This document shows, one piece after another, positions 16,782-24,719 of a DNA stretch of 38,956 bases. The stretch is taken from contig JAADIK010000021.1 of the NCBI GenBank assembly GCA_013151365.1, forward strand, positions 1 through 38,956, given 5' to 3'. This DNA is from Deltaproteobacteria bacterium (GTDB lineage: Bacteria; Desulfobacterota; Desulfobulbia; Desulfobulbales; Desulfobulbaceae). The notes below the pieces were generated by a model, which was not told the DNA's origin, made no database searches, and worked only from the letters and a program-made list of their open reading frames with translations. The first letter of the stretch is position 1; every line of letters begins with the position of its first letter. The position numbers and the translations under genes are program-made.

Positions 16782-17900
16782 ATGAAAAAAGTGGGAATTG
16801 TAGGCTGGCGGGGCATGGTCGGCTCGGTCCTGATGGAACGGATGCGGCAGGAGGATGATTTTCAGGGGTATGAGGTCCGCTTTTTTTCCACCTCGCAGGC
16901 CGGAGAAGCGGGTCCGGAGATAAACGGCGTCAGCCATGAGCTTCTTGACGCCCATGATACCGGATTGCTGCGGGAGCTGGACGTTATCCTGTCCTGCCAG
17001 GGCGGCGGCTACACCGGTGCGGTCTATCCCGAGCTGCGTAAAAACAACTGGCAGGGGTACTGGCTCGATGCGGCCTCGACCCTGCGGATGAAAAAAGATT
17101 CGGTCATTGTTCTTGACCCGGTGAACCGGCGGATGATCGAACAGGCCCTGGCCGATGGAGTCAAGGACTATATCGGCGGCAACTGTACGGTATCGCTGAT
17201 GCTCATGGCCCTGGGAGGGCTGTTTGCCAAGGGCTGGGTCGAGTGGCTCACCGCCATGACCTACCAGGCCGCCTCCGGGGCCGGGGCTAAAAACATGCGG
17301 GAACTGGTCAGTCAGATGCGCTGTATCGGCGAGGCTGCGGCGCCCCTGCTCGACGACCCGGCCACGGCCATCCTGGATATCGACCGCAAGGTTATCTCCA
17401 CCCTGCGCAGTGCGGCCTTCCCGGTCGAGAATTTCGGTACGGCCCTGGCCGGCAGCCTGGTGCCCTGGATCGACCGGCCCATGGAGAACGGTCAGACCCG
17501 GGAAGAATGGAAAGGGGGGGCTGAAACCAACAAGATCCTCGGCCTCCGGGACCAGGCGATTCCGGTCGACGGCTGCTGCGTGCGGGTCGGTTCCATGCGC
17601 TGTCACAGCCAGGCCTTCACCGTCAAGCTGAAGCGGGACATTCCCCTGGCCGACATCGAGGCGGCCATCGCCACGCATAACGACTGGTGCTACCTGGTTG
17701 ACAACAGCAAGGAAGAGACGCTCCGGGAACTGACGCCGGCCCGGGTGACCGGGACCCTGGATATCCCGGTGGGCCGTCTGCGTAAGCTCGGTATCGGCCC
17801 GGAGTACCTGACCGCCTTCAGCGTCGGGGATCAGCTCCTGTGGGGGGCGGCGGAACCGGTGCGGCGGATGCTGAAAATTATTCTTGATTATATCGGTTAA
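16782..17900 (+). CDS. asd: Aspartate-semialdehyde dehydrogenase
   Basis: 372 aa (E. coli Asd 367). It reduces beta-aspartyl phosphate with NADPH, feeding lysine/diaminopimelate, threonine and methionine synthesis. It is of the enterobacterial type: N-terminal VGIVGWRGMVGSVLMERM (NADP loop), active-site Cys near 135 in GGNCTVSLMLMALGG, YQAASGAGAKNMREL and the substrate-binding RCHSQAF with His near 275. The start is ATG 16782 with GGAG eight bases upstream; an earlier in-frame ATG at 16749 lies inside the prs-like gene and is not needed. Converges with lolD; no convincing terminator in the 56-bp gap. Confidence 0.97.
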   Translation: MKKVGIVGWRGMVGSVLMERMRQEDDFQGYEVRFFSTSQAGEAGPEINGVSHELLDAHDTGLLRELDVILSCQGGGYTGAVYPELRKNNWQGYWLDAASTLRMKKDSVIVLDPVNRRMIEQALADGVKDYIGGNCTVSLMLMALGGLFAKGWVEWLTAMTYQAASGAGAKNMRELVSQMRCIGEAAAPLLDDPATAILDIDRKVISTLRSAAFPVENFGTALAGSLVPWIDRPMENGQTREEWKGGAETNKILGLRDQAIPVDGCCVRVGSMRCHSQAFTVKLKRDIPLADIEAAIATHNDWCYLVDNSKEETLRELTPARVTGTLDIPVGRLRKLGIGPEYLTAFSVGDQLLWGAAEPVRRMLKIILDYIG

Positions 17901-17956
17901 ACTCGGGAGCCCTTTTTTTCTCCGGGCCGGGCGGGCGGAGATTCGTCCCTGACGGT

Positions 17957-18664
17957 TCAGTGATGGAGAATGCCGTCTTTCAGGGTCAGGCAGCGGTCCA
18001 TGGCCCCGGCCAGCTCCAGGTTGTGGGTAACCATGACGACCGAGAGCGACAGGGAGCGGCTCATGTCGCGTAACAGGTCGAAAATGCGCTGGCCGCCGGC
18101 TGAGTCAAGATTGCCGGTCGGTTCGTCGGCCAGGAGCAGGGTCGGCTGCATGACCAGGGCCCGGGCCAGGGCAACCCGCTGTTGTTCGCCGCCGGACAGT
18201 TCGCCGCAGCGGTGGTGCCCCCGGTCGGTGAAATTGATCTGGTCGAGGATCTCCTGCGCCTGTTTCTTCAGTTCTCTCTTTTTTTGTCCCCGAATCATCC
18301 CCGGCATCATGATGTTTTCCAGGGCGGTAAATTCCGGCAGCAGATGATGAAACTGGAAGATGAAGCCGATGTTCCGGTTCCGGTGCCGGCTGATCTCCGC
18401 TTCGTTTAAAGCGGCCAGGTCGCGGCCCTCGAAAAGCAGCCGCCCCCGGTCCGGCGTATCCAGGGTGCCCAGGATCTGCAATAACGTGGTCTTGCCGGAA
18501 CCCGAGGCCCCGACAATGGCGATCATCTCGCCCCGGCGCACCCTCAGGTTCACGCCGCGCAAGACCTCGACCGTGCTGGTGCCGCTGACGAATGACTTGT
18601 GAATGTCCTCGGCCTCGAGGACGATCCGGCCGGCGGTGCTTGTTTCTGCCGCTGTATTACTCAT
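17957..18664 (-). CDS. lolD: Lipoprotein-releasing system ATP-binding protein LolD
   Basis: 235 aa. ATPase of the LolCDE complex, which extracts outer-membrane lipoproteins from the inner membrane and passes them to LolA. Walker A GASGSGKTTLLQ at about 51-62, Q-loop in FIFQFHHLLPEFTALENIMMPG, signature LSGGEQQRVALARAL, Walker B LLADEPTGNLD, H-loop VTHN. Its start overlaps the lolC end by 8 nt (ATGAGTAA), showing translational coupling. A dedicated LolA is not adjacent. Confidence 0.93.
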   Translation of the reverse strand: MSNTAAETSTAGRIVLEAEDIHKSFVSGTSTVEVLRGVNLRVRRGEMIAIVGASGSGKTTLLQILGTLDTPDRGRLLFEGRDLAALNEAEISRHRNRNIGFIFQFHHLLPEFTALENIMMPGMIRGQKKRELKKQAQEILDQINFTDRGHHRCGELSGGEQQRVALARALVMQPTLLLADEPTGNLDSAGGQRIFDLLRDMSRSLSLSVVMVTHNLELAGAMDRCLTLKDGILHH

Positions 18665-19880
18665 AGGTCAGGGCCTCGGCCGGTCGGATCTTTGACGCCT
18701 TCCAGGAAGGGTACAGGGTGGCAGCCAGGGTAATGAGTACCGCCGATACGGCAATGATGGTGACATCGCTCGGCACCACCTGGATGGGCAGGGTGGACAT
18801 GGGATAGACGTTACGGGGCAGTTCGATTAATTTGTAGCGTTTGAGGAAGGCGCAGAGGCCGAGGCCGCCCATAACTCCGAGCAGGGTGCCGGTCAGGCCG
18901 ATTACCGCGCCCTGGTAAAAGAAGATGCGCATGATGGACCCGGTTGTCGCGCCCATTGATTTGAGAATGGCAATGTCGCGGGTTTTTTCCATAACCACCA
19001 TGACCAGCGCGCTGATAATGTTGAGCGCGGCCACCAGGATAATCAGGTCAAGGGCGATGAAAATACCGGTTTTCTCCAGTTTGAGCGCGGCAAAGAGATT
19101 CCGGTTGATCTGCATCCAGTCGCGGACCGAATAGCCCCGGCCAAGCTGTTTCCTGATTCTGGCGGCGATGTTGCCCGCCTGGTCGATATCGGTGACCCGC
19201 ACCTCGAGCCCGTCCACCCCGCGCGTCATGCCGGTCAGGCTGCGGGCCGTGTTCAGGCTGATAAAGGCCAGGGTCGAGTCATACTCGAACATTCCGGTTT
19301 CAAAGATGCCGATGACTTTGCAGGTGCGGATCATGGGGAGGATGCCCATGGGCGAGAGCGGGCCGTTCGGCGATATAAGCCTGATCCTGCTGCCCCGGCC
19401 GACGTCGAGCTGCCTGGCCAGTTCCCGGCCGAGAACGATCCCGGGGCGGCCCTTGGTCCGGTCCAGGTTTTTCAGGCGGCCGGCCTTCATATCCTTGCCG
19501 ATATTGATGACCCGCTCCGCGCTCTTGGGATCAATGCCTCGCAGGACCACGCCGGTGGAGTTATGGTTGGAGGTGATCAGGGCCTGGCCGTAAATATACG
19601 GGGCCGCCGCCGCCACCCCTTTTATCTTTTCCACCCGGCGGACCAATTCTTCCGGATCGTCGATATTGCCGCCATATCGCTGGACCAGGATGTGGGCATT
19701 GATGCCGATGATCTGGTCACGCAGACCTTCGGTGAAACCGGTGTACACCGCCAGCACCACGATGAGCGCCAGTACCCCGACCGCCACCCCGACAACCGAG
19801 ATCAGGGAGATCAGGGAGACGAATTTCTGCTTGCGTTTGGCCCGAAGATACCGGCGGCTGACAAACCATTCAAATGACAT
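18657..19880 (-). CDS. lolC: Lipoprotein-releasing system permease LolC/LolE
   Basis: 407 aa, typical for LolC/E. Inner-membrane permease with a MacB-like fold: one N-terminal membrane helix (about 24-50, SLISLISVVGVAVGVLALIV), a large periplasmic domain (about 51-265) and three C-terminal helices. Family motifs are the N-terminal FVSRRYLRAKRKQKFVSLI and the TGIFIALDLIILVAALNI segment before the second helix. Only one permease gene precedes lolD, so this organism may use a homodimeric LolF-like arrangement or keep a second permease elsewhere. The ATG has no good ribosome-binding site. Upstream DNA holds MITE fragments. Confidence 0.92.
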   Translation of the reverse strand: MSFEWFVSRRYLRAKRKQKFVSLISLISVVGVAVGVLALIVVLAVYTGFTEGLRDQIIGINAHILVQRYGGNIDDPEELVRRVEKIKGVAAAAPYIYGQALITSNHNSTGVVLRGIDPKSAERVINIGKDMKAGRLKNLDRTKGRPGIVLGRELARQLDVGRGSRIRLISPNGPLSPMGILPMIRTCKVIGIFETGMFEYDSTLAFISLNTARSLTGMTRGVDGLEVRVTDIDQAGNIAARIRKQLGRGYSVRDWMQINRNLFAALKLEKTGIFIALDLIILVAALNIISALVMVVMEKTRDIAILKSMGATTGSIMRIFFYQGAVIGLTGTLLGVMGGLGLCAFLKRYKLIELPRNVYPMSTLPIQVVPSDVTIIAVSAVLITLAATLYPSWKASKIRPAEALTYE

Positions 19881-19940
19881 GGAGGTTAGCGTTAAATCCC
19901 TGGAAAATTATTCAACTTTTTTGTGGCGGCAAAATTTGTT

Positions 19941-20056
19941 CCCCCTGCGGGGCGCTCGATAACAGCGCATCTGCCGCGTTGGCAACCGGTTGATATCGCA
20001 GCATGATAACATCGTTGCCGCCCTGCGTCCGCACCGTTCTCGAATGCTCACGGATT
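19941..20056 (+). mobile_element. MITE-like element, right half only
   Basis: Matches the right half of the 36002 element from CCCTGCGGGGCG through ACAGCGCATCTGC, GCGTTGGCAAC, TTGATATC, CGTTGCCGCC and ACCGTTCTCGAA to CTCACGGATT. The left half is absent here and appears, in the same orientation, 270 bp downstream at 20329-20440. Confidence 0.7.
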
Positions 20057-20328
20057 TTGGCGGCAGGAAAACAAGGTTGTTGCCGAATGTACCCTTTCAC
20101 TCTCAAAGTGTCCACAGAGGAATTGAGCAGCTCGCTTTTTTGCCGTCGGCCGGCGCCCCGGCAGACGATATATCTTTATCGCGTAAATTAAATATGTTAA
20201 GAATCCTGGAAATTCGGAAAACGGGAAACTTCGGCTTTTTTGCCTTGGGGCCGGTCGCAATAATGATGCAAGTCCGGGGTCGGTGTTATTGAAACACCTA
20301 ATCCGCGGTACTTCCCTGTCTCGGTAAT
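20057..20328. other. Intergenic stretch between MITE halves, no gene seen
   Basis: About 270 bp. An AT-rich block near 20165-20205 could hold the lolC promoter on the minus strand (TTAACA, 16 bp, TAAAGA), but the match is weak. No RNA gene or conserved ORF is recognisable. Confidence 0.35.
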
Positions 20329-20440
20329 CCTCCCGGATTCGTGTCGGCTGGAGGCAATAATCTATGCAATATCTGGAATTTATTGCATTATCGTTGAATA
20401 GGCGCATTCTCCGGTCTTGGCCGTACCGCCCTGCGGGGCG
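20329..20440 (+). mobile_element. MITE-like element, left half only
   Basis: Degenerate left end (CTCCCGGATTCGTGTCGGCTGGAGG), then ATGCAATATCTGGAATTTAT and GAATAGGCGCATTCTCCGGT, ending at CCGCCCTGCGGGGCG, the point where the right half at 19941 begins. It lies just upstream of the kdsB promoter. Confidence 0.65.
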
Positions 20441-20451
20441 GATTTGTCCGG

Positions 20452-20480
20452 TTGCTATTTCGACGCCGTAAATGTAAAAT
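20452..20480 (+). promoter_or_regulatory. Candidate promoter of kdsB
   Basis: TTGCTA (20452-20457), 17-bp spacer, TAAAAT (20475-20480), 30 bp before the kdsB ATG. It starts 12 bp right of a truncated MITE half. Confidence 0.5.
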
Positions 20481-20510
20481 AAGAGATCAATTAAATTCAA
20501 AGAGAGGGAG

Positions 20511-21272
20511 ATGGAAGAGAAGACAAAAGTGGTGGCCATCATTCCGGCGCGCTACCATTCCAACCGTTTTGAAGGCAAGCCCCTGGCCCCTATCCTGGGC
20601 AAATCCATGATCCAGCATGTCGTGGAACGGGCAACGGGCCTGGATCTGCTTTCCCGGGTTGTCGTGGCCACGGATGATGAGCGGATAGCCGATGCCGTCC
20701 GGTCCTTTGGCGGCGAGGTGGTGATGACCCGCGCCGACCATGTTTCCGGCACCGACCGGCTGGCCGAGGCGGCCGAACGGCTGGGCATCTCCGAGCATGA
20801 CGTGGTTGTCAATATCCAGGGCGACCAGCCGCTTTTCCCGGCCGAGATCGTGGAACAGGTGGCCCGGCCGTTGCTGGACGACCCGGCCCTGCCCATGTCG
20901 ACCTTGATTTACAAGATTGTCAGGCCCGAAGAGATTCATGATCCCAATCACGTCAAAACGGTATTTGACCGTCATGGAAACGCCTTGTATTTTTCCCGGT
21001 CCGCGATTCCCTTTCAACGGAATCCGGAAGAAAAGATCAGTCCGACATACTACAAGCATCTCGGTTTTTACGCCTACCGCAAAGGATTTCTGTTGACCTT
21101 TGTCGGCCTGCCCGAGGGGGAATGGGAGCATTTTGAAAAGCTTGAACAGCTTCGGGCCCTGGAATACGGCTACGCCATCCGGGTGGTGCTGACCGAGCAC
21201 GATTCCATTGAGGTCGATACGCCGAAAGACATTGAACGGGTCGAAAAGTTTCTGCTGTCGCAGGGCAGCTAA
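20511..21272 (+). CDS. kdsB: 3-deoxy-manno-octulosonate cytidylyltransferase (CMP-KDO synthetase)
   Basis: 253 aa, full length. It activates KDO with CTP for the inner core of lipopolysaccharide, so the organism makes an LPS outer membrane. Motifs: IIPARYHSNRFEGKPLAPI (nucleotide loop), VVATDDERIADA, TRADHVSGTDRLAEA, VVNIQGDQPLFPAEIV and the C-terminal GLPEGEWEHFEKLEQLRALE and DSIEVDTPKDIERV. The ATG follows GAGAGGGAG. The 145-bp gap to mdh contains a relic MITE end, so mdh probably has its own promoter. Confidence 0.97.
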   Translation: MEEKTKVVAIIPARYHSNRFEGKPLAPILGKSMIQHVVERATGLDLLSRVVVATDDERIADAVRSFGGEVVMTRADHVSGTDRLAEAAERLGISEHDVVVNIQGDQPLFPAEIVEQVARPLLDDPALPMSTLIYKIVRPEEIHDPNHVKTVFDRHGNALYFSRSAIPFQRNPEEKISPTYYKHLGFYAYRKGFLLTFVGLPEGEWEHFEKLEQLRALEYGYAIRVVLTEHDSIEVDTPKDIERVEKFLLSQGS

Positions 21273-21324
21273 CCAGGTGCGAGACCGCACGCAGCCCGAC
21301 GAACGAATCCAAGGCACGAGTAAA

Positions 21325-21342
21325 ACGCTCACGGATTCAGGG
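21325..21342 (+). repeat. Relic right end of the MITE-like family
   Basis: ACGCTCACGGATTCAGG matches the right terminus of the family (TIR ACGGATTCAGG plus the preceding CGCTC). No matching left end was found upstream, so this is a truncated remnant in the kdsB-mdh gap. Confidence 0.5.
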
Positions 21343-21417
21343 AAATTTCCACGGACACCGGGCTTCGTCCGATAATATTTCTATATTAAGTCACTTAAGT
21401 CACAAAAAGAGGAGAGC

Positions 21418-22344
21418 ATGAAAAATAAAATAACCATAATCGGCGCCGGGAATGTCGGCGCCACCGCGGCGCACTGGGCCCTGGTCCGCAAGCTCGGCAA
21501 TGTCGTGCTGCTTGATGTCATGGAAGGTATTCCCCAGGGCAAGGCCCTGGATCTCTGGGAGTCGGGCCCCTTGCACGGTTTTGCCGGTATGGTCCGGGGT
21601 TCCAACGATTATGCGGACACCGCCGGTTCCGACGTGGTGATCATCACCGCCGGCCTGGCCCGCAAGCCCGGCATGTCCCGGGATGACCTGCTGTCCAAAA
21701 ACGTGGCCATCGTCAAATCATGCGCCGAGGAGGCGGTCAGGCATTCGCCCGACTGTTTCATGATCGTGGTGACCAACCCCATCGATGCCATGGTGCATAC
21801 GGCCTTCAAGGCCGGCGGTCTGGCCCGGCACCGTATCGTCGGCATGGCCGGCGTCCTTGATTCCGCCCGCTACCGAACCTTTCTGGCCGAGGCCATCGGC
21901 GTGGCGCCCCAGGATGTCTATGCGCCGGTCATGGGTATTCACGGCGACAACATGCTGCCCCTTGTTCGTCTGGCCAACGTGGCCGGGGTGCCGGTTACCG
22001 ATCTCCTGCCGGCGGCCGAGATTGAAGAGATAGTCAAGCGGACGCAGATGGGCGGGATTGAAATCGTCAATCATCTCAAAACCGGCAGTGCTTTTTATAC
22101 CCCCGGTCTCGCCGCCGTCGAGATGGCGGAGGCCGTGTTGAATGATACCCGCCGGGTTCTGCCCTGCGCCGCCTATCTTGAAGGCGAGTTCGGGATATCC
22201 GGCTGTTTCCTCGGCGTTCCGGTGGTCCTGGGCGCCGGCGGCGTTGAGCGGATTCTCGAGTTTGCCCTGACCGATGCCGAACGGGCCGCCCTGGAGTTGT
22301 CCGTCCAGGCCGTATCAAAACAGACGGCGGCCACGGGCCTGTAG
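21418..22344 (+). CDS. mdh: Malate dehydrogenase (LDH-like type)
   Basis: 308 aa. NAD-dependent interconversion of malate and oxaloacetate. It is of the short lactate-dehydrogenase-like MDH group: dinucleotide loop IIGAGNVGATAAHW at about 6-19, substrate loop TAGLARKPGMSRDDL with the malate-type arginines, NPIDAMVH and catalytic His in GIHGDNMLP. The start has AGAGGAGAG seven bases upstream, preceded by a tandem 9-mer TTAAGTCAC (21386-21403). The next gene starts 12 bp after its stop, the first of a chain of closely spaced genes to 31439. Confidence 0.96.
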   Translation: MKNKITIIGAGNVGATAAHWALVRKLGNVVLLDVMEGIPQGKALDLWESGPLHGFAGMVRGSNDYADTAGSDVVIITAGLARKPGMSRDDLLSKNVAIVKSCAEEAVRHSPDCFMIVVTNPIDAMVHTAFKAGGLARHRIVGMAGVLDSARYRTFLAEAIGVAPQDVYAPVMGIHGDNMLPLVRLANVAGVPVTDLLPAAEIEEIVKRTQMGGIEIVNHLKTGSAFYTPGLAAVEMAEAVLNDTRRVLPCAAYLEGEFGISGCFLGVPVVLGAGGVERILEFALTDAERAALELSVQAVSKQTAATGL

Positions 22345-22356
22345 AATCCGGGGATT

Positions 22357-24714
22357 ATGGAGAGGGACTCAGGAAAAAAGGTTTTGGCGCAGGTTTTGGA
22401 AACCCTGGCCGGGCGAAACCTGTCATTGCTTGATTTTCTGCCTGACGGCAGCCTGGCGGAAAAAATGATCAGCCTGGTGCTGAGCGGGCCGCCTCCCAGT
22501 CCGTCCTCCAGGCTGACCAACCTGTTCCGGGAATTTTTGCCGCGGTTTTCCGAGGTCGATACCCGTGATCTCAAGGTCGTGATATTCGGCGGCGGTACGG
22601 GCCTTTCCAATATCATCGGCGGCGATTCCCGGCAGGCTGACTGGTGCGCAGCGCCCTTTACCGGGCTCAAGGAGATCTTTCCCCACATCAACAGCATCGT
22701 CTGTGTGACCGACGACGGCGGTTCATCGGGCGAACTGCTCAAGGAGCTGCCCCTGGTAGCCCTGGGTGACCTGCGACATGTTCTGCTTGCCTCCATCCGC
22801 CGGGAGAAAATAAAAGACCGCTATGACCTGGACGATGCCGGCGCCCTCCGGCTCGCCGGTCGGCTGCACTCGATTTTCAATTACCGCTTTACCGGCCGAC
22901 CCGGTTCAGCCGACGAAATGCTTACCGCCGCCGGTCTCGGTCCGGGCCGGTTGCCGCCGCCGCTGGACCTGTTCCTCCGTGAACTGGCCGGCCGGCTGTT
23001 TGCCGACCGCCGCCTGGCTCCCACCCTTGACCGTCCGCAATGCCTGGGGAATTTGCTCCTGGCCAGCGCCATTTACGAGCACCTCGATCCCGCCGCAAGT
23101 AATATCGAGCTGGCGGCTGATGACCAGGCAATCGACGATGCCACCATTCGCGGCCTGGCCGCGCTGTCGTCCCGCCTCGGCGCGCCGGCCCGGGCGGTTC
23201 TGCCCTGTACCGCCACCCCCGCCCAGTTGCAGATCCTGTACGGCAACGGGGTGCTGGCGACCGGCGAGTATAAATCCGGCCATGCCCGGCGGGGTTATCC
23301 GGTTGACCGGGTAATCGTCAGATTTTTCCGGCCTCCCCGTTTGCCGCCCCCGGTCAGCCAGGTCATCGATGAGGCGGATATTATAATCTTTGCGCCCGGC
23401 AGTCTCTACTCTTCCGTTGTCCCCATTCTGCAGGTCCCCGGTCTGGCCGAAAAGGTCAGGGCGAATGACCGGGCCTTGAAACTGCTGGTTGCCAATATCT
23501 GGGTCCAGAAAGGGGAAACCGATGCCGCCCGTGACGCGCCGGAGCGCAAGTTTCATGTCTCCGATCTCATCCGGGCCTATGCCCGGAACATCCCGGGCGG
23601 GGTCGAGAAACTGTTTTCTCACATCCTGGCCCTGGGGCTCGGAGATATCCCGGGCTCGGTCCTGCGGAACTATGCGCTGGAAGATAAGGAGCCTATCTAC
23701 CTGGACCGGCAGCCCTTGCGCGAGATGGGGTTCGAACCGGTGGAGGCCTGCATTTTTTCCAAGGAAATGCTTTCCCGGCGCCGGGTTATCCAGCACGATC
23801 CCGATGCCCTGGCCATGTCGATTCGAACACTTTGGAATCTGAACGTCCATGGCCTGCTTGCCCCGAATCCCCAGGGTACAACCAGCCCCGGCCCGGAGAA
23901 AATCGGCCCCCTTGTCCGGGACGACCTGGTCTTTCCCTGTCAACGCTACCAGTCGATCAGGGCCTGGCTCCGGGGGCTCACCTGGCGACAGATTACCGGC
24001 CGGGCCGGACTGACGCAGTCTCTGCCCGGGGAGGAGCGGTTACGGCTGTTTGAACGCGTCGCCGAGGTGATCTGGCACCACCATGATATTCTGCTGCAGC
24101 ACCTGCAACTCGTGCGGGGCATCATCCTGGTGGATTCCGCCCACTGGCGGCGCTGCCAGCAGTGGGACAATGTCTTTTCCTTTTATGACCCGTTGAACGG
24201 TTGTATTACGATCCGCCGGGACCAGCTTGAAGACCCCGGCCACTTTGAAATGGCCTTTCTCGTGGCCCTTGGCGAGTCGCTGCTCGGCAATTATGCCCGG
24301 GAGAAACGGATGGCGGATATTCACGCCGAAGGAGAGATTGTCGGCCGGGTTTTCCGGCTGACCCTGAGAGAGCCCCGGGACTGCAACAGTTTCCTGGCGG
24401 GCGGCGAGCTGAAAACGTATCTGCAGCTCGCCCGCATGCGCGTCTCGCAAGACAATCCGCTGCTCTATACCCGGCTGGTGAACGGTGAAGAGGGGTTTAC
24501 GCCGCCGGGACTTCTGTTCGGCCTCTTCTATGCCTGGTACCTGGATAACAGGTTCGCCGGTCATATCGAGTATAAGATGTCAATTCTGCGTAACAAGGTT
24601 TCGGACCTGATCCCTGAACAGGTCCGGATCGTCGGCCGCCGGAACGGCCTCACCCGGTTTTTCCGCGAAACGGTGTTCCGGCACCGATGCGCCGTAACCG
24701 AGAACCGGCCATAA
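22357..24714 (+). CDS. YvcK/CofD-like (UPF0052) protein with large C-terminal extension
   Basis: 785 aa, roughly twice the usual YvcK length. Residues about 70-480 hold the CofD/YvcK fold: VVIFGGGTGLSNII, VTDDGGSSGELLKELPLVALGDLRHVLLA, then IIFAPGSLYSSVVPIL and NIWVQKGETD (compare NLxxQPGET). YvcK proteins bind UDP-sugars, act on cell-wall growth and are needed on gluconeogenic carbon sources in Bacillus. The final ~280 residues (from about 504) are an extra domain I do not recognise, with SAHWRRCQQWDNVFSF and EMAFLVALGESLLGNY; the first ~65 residues are also extra. No membrane segments. It is 12 bp after mdh and 5 bp before the next gene, so co-expression with both is likely. Confidence 0.8.
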   Translation: MERDSGKKVLAQVLETLAGRNLSLLDFLPDGSLAEKMISLVLSGPPPSPSSRLTNLFREFLPRFSEVDTRDLKVVIFGGGTGLSNIIGGDSRQADWCAAPFTGLKEIFPHINSIVCVTDDGGSSGELLKELPLVALGDLRHVLLASIRREKIKDRYDLDDAGALRLAGRLHSIFNYRFTGRPGSADEMLTAAGLGPGRLPPPLDLFLRELAGRLFADRRLAPTLDRPQCLGNLLLASAIYEHLDPAASNIELAADDQAIDDATIRGLAALSSRLGAPARAVLPCTATPAQLQILYGNGVLATGEYKSGHARRGYPVDRVIVRFFRPPRLPPPVSQVIDEADIIIFAPGSLYSSVVPILQVPGLAEKVRANDRALKLLVANIWVQKGETDAARDAPERKFHVSDLIRAYARNIPGGVEKLFSHILALGLGDIPGSVLRNYALEDKEPIYLDRQPLREMGFEPVEACIFSKEMLSRRRVIQHDPDALAMSIRTLWNLNVHGLLAPNPQGTTSPGPEKIGPLVRDDLVFPCQRYQSIRAWLRGLTWRQITGRAGLTQSLPGEERLRLFERVAEVIWHHHDILLQHLQLVRGIILVDSAHWRRCQQWDNVFSFYDPLNGCITIRRDQLEDPGHFEMAFLVALGESLLGNYAREKRMADIHAEGEIVGRVFRLTLREPRDCNSFLAGGELKTYLQLARMRVSQDNPLLYTRLVNGEEGFTPPGLLFGLFYAWYLDNRFAGHIEYKMSILRNKVSDLIPEQVRIVGRRNGLTRFFRETVFRHRCAVTENRP

Positions 24715-24719
24715 TCGTT

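Noticed and set aside
17901..17956. Terminator between asd and lolD
   Set aside because: There is a T-run and a GC-rich stretch, but they are not arranged as stem followed by T-run on either strand.
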